Shown here in pieces: positions 7,151 to 10,318 of a DNA stretch of 10,318 nt. Source of the DNA: Actinotignum schaalii_C. GTDB taxonomy: Bacteria; Actinomycetota; Actinomycetes; Actinomycetales; Actinomycetaceae. The notes under the pieces are model-generated. The model had not been told where the DNA came from. It saw nothing but the letters and a program-made list of their open reading frames with translations, and made no database searches. The position numbers and the translations under genes were made by a program. The DNA is taken from NCBI RefSeq assembly GCF_034119425.1, contig NZ_JAWUEL010000046.1:1-10318 (forward strand), given 5' to 3'. The first letter of the stretch is position 1. Each line of letters begins with the position of its first letter.

Positions 7151-7210
7151 TCCCGCGCCACACTAATGCGTAGGAGCCTGCTGGATGCAGGCGGGAGCGC
7201 GCGGATTAGT
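7151..7210. repeat. Structured spacer with competing inverted repeats downstream of ettA
   Basis: Three perfect 6-bp pairings overlap here. GCCTGC (7176-7181) pairs with GCAGGC (7187-7192) around TGGAT. ACTAAT (7162-7167) pairs with ATTAGT (7205-7210). CCGCGC (7153-7158) pairs with GCGCGG (7199-7204). The second encloses the first. The third crosses the second, so they would form a pseudoknot or be alternatives. No U-run or open reading frame accompanies them. This may be the folded 3' untranslated region of ettA mRNA or a small RNA, but nothing here identifies a known RNA family. Confidence 0.3.
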
Positions 7211-7241
7211 TTCGCCGGTTAGCAGCGATAAATATACGGAT

Positions 7242-7287
7242 ATGAGGTAGCTGTTCGGTTATTGTGATAGCCGAACAGCTACCTCAT
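7242..7287. terminator. Long hairpin between convergent genes, probable bidirectional terminator
   Basis: ATGAGGTAGCTGTTCGG (7242-7258) is a perfect inverted copy of 7271-7287. The pairing continues inward through TTAT/ATAG with one G-U, giving a 21-bp stem and a TGTG loop (7263-7266). It sits between ettA on the plus strand and the end of the minus-strand operon at 7327, where a shared terminator is expected. Neither side has a clear run of T, so it is not a textbook intrinsic terminator. It may instead block exonucleases or be a leftover from a mobile element. Confidence 0.6.
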
Positions 7288-7326
7288 TCGCTGTTATGGT
7301 CAGGTATCGATTTAAGTGCGGGTGGT

Positions 7327-7968
7327 TCATGCTTCGAAGGCTTGGAGTGCGATGGTGGGGTTATTGCGTACCGCGGCTCTCAGCTGGTTCTCATCCCATT
7401 CCTGGATACCATGCTGGAGTGCTTTGCGTGCTTGCGGCGTGCACGCTGCTCCGAATTCATCAATAACAAAAAGGATGATTTCTTCCAGGCAGGGCCGGAA
7501 CCTGCGCCCACCCACCGGGAAATGAACATCAGCAATACGCGGAGTGCGAGCATTATTCTTAGTACGCCGGCGTGAGCGGCGAGAATGATTACCACCCAGG
7601 AGTAAAGCGTGCGTCCATTCATCGCGGTGGGAATGTACCTGGACATGTGCGCAGGGGATATTTGAGCGTGGTGAGCGAATATAATCCCAGCGCACCAGGG
7701 GCTCTTTTCCAACCCTGCCATGAATCACCGAGAACGTGGACTCATTGACAGCTAGTAAACCGGTTTCCTGATTGAGGAAAACTTCGTAATCGAAACGGAT
7801 AGTGAGCAAATGAGCAACGTGAATATCACCCGACAGTCTTATTGCCGGAAAGGCTGCTTTTGCGACCGATTGCCTCGACAGCGAGAACCCGGGCTCAATC
7901 AGCTCCCCGATCCGCTGTAAGTGTGCGGCAAATTCATTAGCACGCTCATCCAATCGTGCGTTCACCAC
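7327..7968 (-). CDS. Conserved-looking hypothetical protein with HxxxHxH/RFRPCLE motifs (213 aa)
   Basis: The function is not recognised. No signal peptide or membrane span is visible, so it is probably cytoplasmic. Residues 54-98 look like a beta-rich segment (LLTIRFDYEVFLN, then FSVIHGRVGKEPLVRWDYIR). A motif rich in likely ligands follows, AHVQVHSHRDEWTHALL (107-123), with His108, His112, His114 and His120. A basic patch covers 128-137. HFPVGGRRFRPCLEEIILF (149-167) and a C-terminal helical region finish the protein. I recall similar proteins with a PxGGxRFRPCLE motif in other actinobacteria, also paired with a small upstream gene, but cannot name the family. The GTG at 7968 is supported by AGGAG (complement of 7976-7980) with a 7-nt gap; GTG 7965 is an alternative. 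It overlaps the upstream 76-aa gene by 23 bp, implying translational coupling. A toxin or metal-dependent enzyme are possible ideas only. Confidence 0.7.
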   Translation of the reverse strand: MVNARLDERANEFAAHLQRIGELIEPGFSLSRQSVAKAAFPAIRLSGDIHVAHLLTIRFDYEVFLNQETGLLAVNESTFSVIHGRVGKEPLVRWDYIRSPRSNIPCAHVQVHSHRDEWTHALLLGGNHSRRSRRRTKNNARTPRIADVHFPVGGRRFRPCLEEIILFVIDEFGAACTPQARKALQHGIQEWDENQLRAAVRNNPTIALQAFEA

Positions 7969-8176
7969 GGTACAACTCCTCGAAGCGATCCAGACCTACC
8001 ATTTCGAAGTAGGCGTTAGTTTCTTTTGGCCCGAGCTGGTAGTTATCAGCGCGTAGGTCGAATTCTTCGCGGGTCATTCTGACCTCCTGCAAGATCTCTT
8101 CCTTGCGCTTGAGAACATCTTCAAGCGATGTGAACGTTAGATCTGGAAACAATTTACGTTCCCTATCAAAACTCAT
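7946..8176 (-). CDS. Small hypothetical protein, first gene of a coupled pair (76 aa)
   Basis: This is a highly charged, probably all-helical protein. An N-terminal part contains LEDVLKRKEEILQEVRMTREEF, split here as LEDVLKRKEEI and LQEVRMTREEF. The second part has DLRADNYQLGPKETNAYF and a C-terminal helix with GLDRFEELYRGE. No membrane segment, cysteine cluster or clear helix-turn-helix is seen. ATG 8176 has a good Shine-Dalgarno, AGGGAG (complement of 8184-8189), with 7 nt to the start. Its stop lies inside the start of the 213-aa gene, in another frame, so the two are almost certainly made together. A small charged protein preceding and overlapping a larger one is a common antitoxin-toxin order. 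That is only a hint, since neither protein belongs to a toxin or antitoxin family I can name. Confidence 0.65.
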   Translation of the reverse strand: MSFDRERKLFPDLTFTSLEDVLKRKEEILQEVRMTREEFDLRADNYQLGPKETNAYFEMVGLDRFEELYRGERTIG

Positions 8177-8192
8177 AGTGTCACTCCCTCAA

Positions 8193-8206
8193 TCGCCTAG
8201 TGGCGA
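8193..8206. promoter_or_regulatory. Short dyad upstream of the minus-strand gene pair
   Basis: TCGCC (8193-8197) and GGCGA (8202-8206) are perfect inverted 5-bp arms around TAGT, just ahead of the ribosome binding site of the 76-aa gene. It could be an operator or leader hairpin for the pair. It is short enough to be chance, and no good minus-strand -35/-10 was found between it and the IS end. Confidence 0.2.
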
Positions 8207-8252
8207 AGTGGTTACTTCTCCTTTTCCGCCATTCTTGCATGGCTGTTAGCGG

Positions 8253-8295
8253 CGGTCGAAAAGTAGCCCAGAACCAACGGTCGAAAAGTAGCCCA
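8253..8295 (+). repeat. Two 18-bp direct repeats at the left end of the IS21 element
   Basis: CGGTCGAAAAGTAGCCCA occurs exactly at 8253-8270 and 8278-8295, with a 25-bp period. IS21-family ends carry several such internal repeats that serve as transposase binding sites. The second copy ends 19 bp before the first possible istA start, so transposase binding could also repress its own gene. Confidence 0.85.
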
Positions 8296-8314
8296 ACCGA
8301 GAAGAATTGGATGG

Positions 8315-9510
8315 GTGATTTCGATGGAAAACTGGGCGCAGATCAGGATATTACGCAAAGAGGGTTTATCAATCCGTAAAATCGCATCCACGGTAGGATG
8401 CGCGAAGAAAACAGTGGAGAGAGCACTAGCCTCGAACACACCACCTGCCTACCAGCAACGCGAGTCTCAAGCTAACGCGTTCACGCGAGTAGAACCAAGA
8501 GTACGCCAGATACTCCAAGCCACGCCCGACCTGGCTGCCACCGTGATAGCTCAACGGATTGGTTGGCAAGGATCTATGTCCTGGTTCCGGGAAAATCTGA
8601 GGAAAATCCGTCCCGAATACAAGCCCCACGACCCGGTGGATATCCTCAAGCATCTACCAGGCGAGCAAATCCAATGCGATTTAATGTTCCCGGCCGGCGG
8701 GATCAACGACGGATACAGCACACCCGCAGCTTTCCCGGTCCTGGTTATGGTGGCCTCGTACTCACGTTTCATGGCCGCTCGCGTATTACCCACGAAGACG
8801 ACAGGTGACCTGGTCGCCGGGATGTGGCACCTTTTAGAACACCACTTCCAAGCAGTGCCCCAGCACTTACTATGGGACCACGAAAGTGGTATCGGGCAAA
8901 ACGCCTAACCGACCAGGTCGTTAGCTTTTCAGGAACGTTGGGTACCAGGGTGAAACAAGCCCCACCAAGAGACCCGGAAACCAAAGGAATCGTTGAGCGG
9001 CATAACCGCTACCTGGAAACCTCGTTTTTCCCCGGACGGCATTTCGATGATCCTCATGATGCTCAATCCCAGTTAGATGAATGGATTGAGCAAGTCGCTA
9101 ACCGTAGGAAACACGCGACCCTCAAGGAACGCCCGGTAGACCGGTGGGTAATCGAACATGAAGCAATGCGGGGACTGCCGCCCTGTGCGCCGACCGTCGG
9201 GTTACATACCCAGTTACGCCTGCCACGTAACTACTATGTGACTGTTGACACGAACAGGTATTCCGTCAACCCGAAAGCTATTGGGCGTTTAGTGACAGTC
9301 AAAGCAGACCTGGAAACGGTGCGTGTTGTTGATAATACGTCATTTGTTCTTGCCACTCATGCCCGTAACTGGGGAAGAAACCAGGTCATCACGGACGCTA
9401 AACACCTTGAAATGGCCAAGTGTATGCGTCAAGAGCTTGCCCGGCCTGTCCAGCTGTCTCAGGGCGTTGAACAAGCCGATCTGAGTGTTTATGACGGCCT
9501 AACGAGATAG
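8315..9510 (+). pseudogene. istA: IS21-family transposase IstA, split by a one-base frameshift
   Basis: IstA is the DDE transposase of IS21 elements. The N-terminal part (8315-8908, 197 codons) has a helix-turn-helix (SIRKIASTVGCAKKTVERAL), the first catalytic Asp (D122 in QIQCDLMF) and the second (D188 in LLWDHESGIG). It then hits TAA at 8906-8908. The C-terminal part continues one base back in phase and carries the catalytic Glu (8995-8997, in GIVERHNRYLE) and the beta-barrel-like DYY/YSVNP region, ending at 9510. Reading AAC (8900-8902), backing up one base and continuing with CGC gives GQN-RLTDQVVSF, exactly what the family has. A single C lost from an original AACCGCC explains this. The catalytic triad is split, so no active transposase is expected from simple translation. 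Either GTG 8315 or ATG 8324 may be the start; ATG 8324 has GGATGG 9 bases upstream. The site lacks a canonical slippery heptamer, so programmed frameshifting is less likely than mutation. Confidence 0.85.
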
Positions 9511-9520
9511 GGAAAAGATA

Positions 9521-10264
9521 GTGGTTAAAGAACATAAAGAGATTGATTCAGAGTTGGCGTATATCACTCGCGTGTTGAAAGCACCGCGGATTCGGGATAA
9601 CTATCAGGTGATCGCCGACCAGGCTCGCGCCCAGAATTGGAGTCATGAGGAATATTTAGCCGCGGTCTTGTCCGTGGAGTCTTCCGCGCGTCGGGAATCA
9701 GGGGCTAACGCGAGAGTGAAAAAGGCGGGATTCCCGCACCTGAAAACTATTGAGGACTACGATTTTTCAAGCCAGCCGGGGATTGACCGGGCGCGGATTG
9801 CGAGGTTGGAGACCTCGGCTTGGATTACGAATGCGTCTAATGTGGTCTTTCTTGGCCCGCCCGGGACGGGTAAAACGCATCTTGCGATAGCTTTAGGGGT
9901 TTTAGCTGCCCGGCAGGGCTACCGGGTTCTTTTTGACACGGCCGCTGGCTGGGTTCATCGGCTTGGGAGTGCTCATGACCAGGGGCGTGTTCACCAGGTG
10001 TTGGCCAGACTTTCTCGTTATGACCTGTTGATCATTGACGAGGTGGGATATCTTCCTATCGAGGCTGACGCAGCGAATCTGTTTTTCCAGCTTGTGTCAG
10101 CTCGTTACGAGAAGTCTTCCTTGATTTTGACGTCGAATTTAGCGTTTTCGCAGTGGGGTGAGTGTTTCGGTGATGTGAGCGTGGCAGCAGCGATGATTGA
10201 CAGGATCGTTCATCACGCCGAGATTTTCACTCATAAGGGCACTAGTGTACCGTCCGTGAAATAG
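9521..10264 (+). CDS. istB: IS21-family helper ATPase IstB (247 aa)
   Basis: IstB is an AAA+ ATPase related to DnaC that remodels target DNA and stimulates the IstA transposase. The N-terminal helical domain (about 1-75) precedes the ATPase core. Walker A is GPPGTGKT (112-119), Walker B is DLLIIDE (168-174) followed by VGYLP, and SLILTSN is the sensor strand. The C terminus has AAMIDRIVHHAEIF. Length is normal for the family. It starts at GTG 9521, 10 bp after the istA stop, with a weak purine-rich site (GGGAAAAG) just upstream, consistent with coupling to istA translation. All motifs are intact, so it could still serve related IS21 copies elsewhere in the genome. The frameshift in istA may lower its expression if coupling is required. 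Confidence 0.94.
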   Translation: MVKEHKEIDSELAYITRVLKAPRIRDNYQVIADQARAQNWSHEEYLAAVLSVESSARRESGANARVKKAGFPHLKTIEDYDFSSQPGIDRARIARLETSAWITNASNVVFLGPPGTGKTHLAIALGVLAARQGYRVLFDTAAGWVHRLGSAHDQGRVHQVLARLSRYDLLIIDEVGYLPIEADAANLFFQLVSARYEKSSLILTSNLAFSQWGECFGDVSVAAAMIDRIVHHAEIFTHKGTSVPSVK

Positions 10265-10318
10265 CTTACTGGTGATGGTATTATTGATCCATGTCGCACC
10301 CCGCTAAACCACTCGCCT

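Larger units (their letters stand above)
8244..10318 (+). mobile_element. IS21-family insertion sequence, left end and both transposition genes; right end beyond the window
   Basis: The order of terminal repeats, istA-like gene and istB-like gene, closely spaced on one strand, is diagnostic of the IS21 family. The left tip is placed near TGTTAGCGG at 8244 because IS21 members usually begin with TG. The exact base is uncertain without the right end or an empty-site comparison. The istA copy is frameshifted and istB is intact. No inverted copy of the terminal repeat occurs between the istB stop and base 10318, so the right end lies outside. The last 28 bases carry an ATG (10291) opening an undetermined frame, which is too short to call. 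Confidence 0.85.

Noticed and set aside
7264..7575. A 103-codon plus-strand open frame starting in the hairpin loop
   Set aside because: It is antisense to the 213-aa gene, which has a good ribosome binding site and coupled partner. Its start lies inside the terminator hairpin.
8253..8295. The two 18-bp repeats as the start of a CRISPR array
   Set aside because: There are only two copies, the spacer is 7 bp, and they sit at the end of an IS21 element where such repeats are expected.
8212..8439. A minus-strand open frame crossing the IS21 left end
   Set aside because: It spans the IS boundary and the istA start, has no recognisable motif, and is best explained as chance.
10291..10318. An ATG after istB as a possible passenger gene of the IS
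   Set aside because: Only nine codons are visible before the window ends, so no coding call is supportable.

Overview
The window looks like chromosomal DNA from a medium-to-high G+C actinobacterium, most likely of the Actinomycetaceae type. This rests on the family resemblance of the housekeeping proteins, the GTG starts and the G+C-rich wobble positions in ettA. The genus is not resolved.

Layout. Positions 2-289 are the 3' end of a membrane-anchored protein, probably a YfjP/Era-like GTPase. From memory, this gene commonly precedes the ssb-ettA pair in related actinobacteria. Here that neighbourhood is split by about 4.2 kb. The split holds a 66-aa orphan antitoxin-like protein (350-550) and a 1240-aa membrane-associated P-loop ATPase of the YobI/KAP type (808-4530). 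The ATPase is visibly less G+C-rich than its neighbours. The conserved segment then resumes with a divergent single-stranded-DNA-binding protein (4718-5287) and the ribosome-associated ABC-F ATPase EttA (5421-7100). The ssb leader holds two perfect DnaA-box words and two strong inverted repeats. After ettA come a structured spacer and a 21-bp-arm hairpin.

On the minus strand, 8176-7327 hold an overlapping two-gene unit: a 76-aa protein followed by a 213-aa protein with conserved-looking His/Arg motifs. Its function is not recognised. Just upstream of that unit lies the left end of an IS21-family element, marked by two 18-bp direct repeats. Its istA is frameshifted and its istB is intact. The element runs off the right edge of the window.

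How the genes relate. ssb and ettA are housekeeping genes for DNA replication/repair and translation. The YobI-type ATPase looks like acquired accessory cargo, with conflict or defence as a reasonable but unproven guess. The minus-strand pair is a small coupled operon that might be toxin-antitoxin-like. The IS21 copy is probably immobile by itself, because the frameshift separates the DDE catalytic residues. No CRISPR array, tRNA or rRNA was seen. No gene-free stretch exceeds 300 bases.
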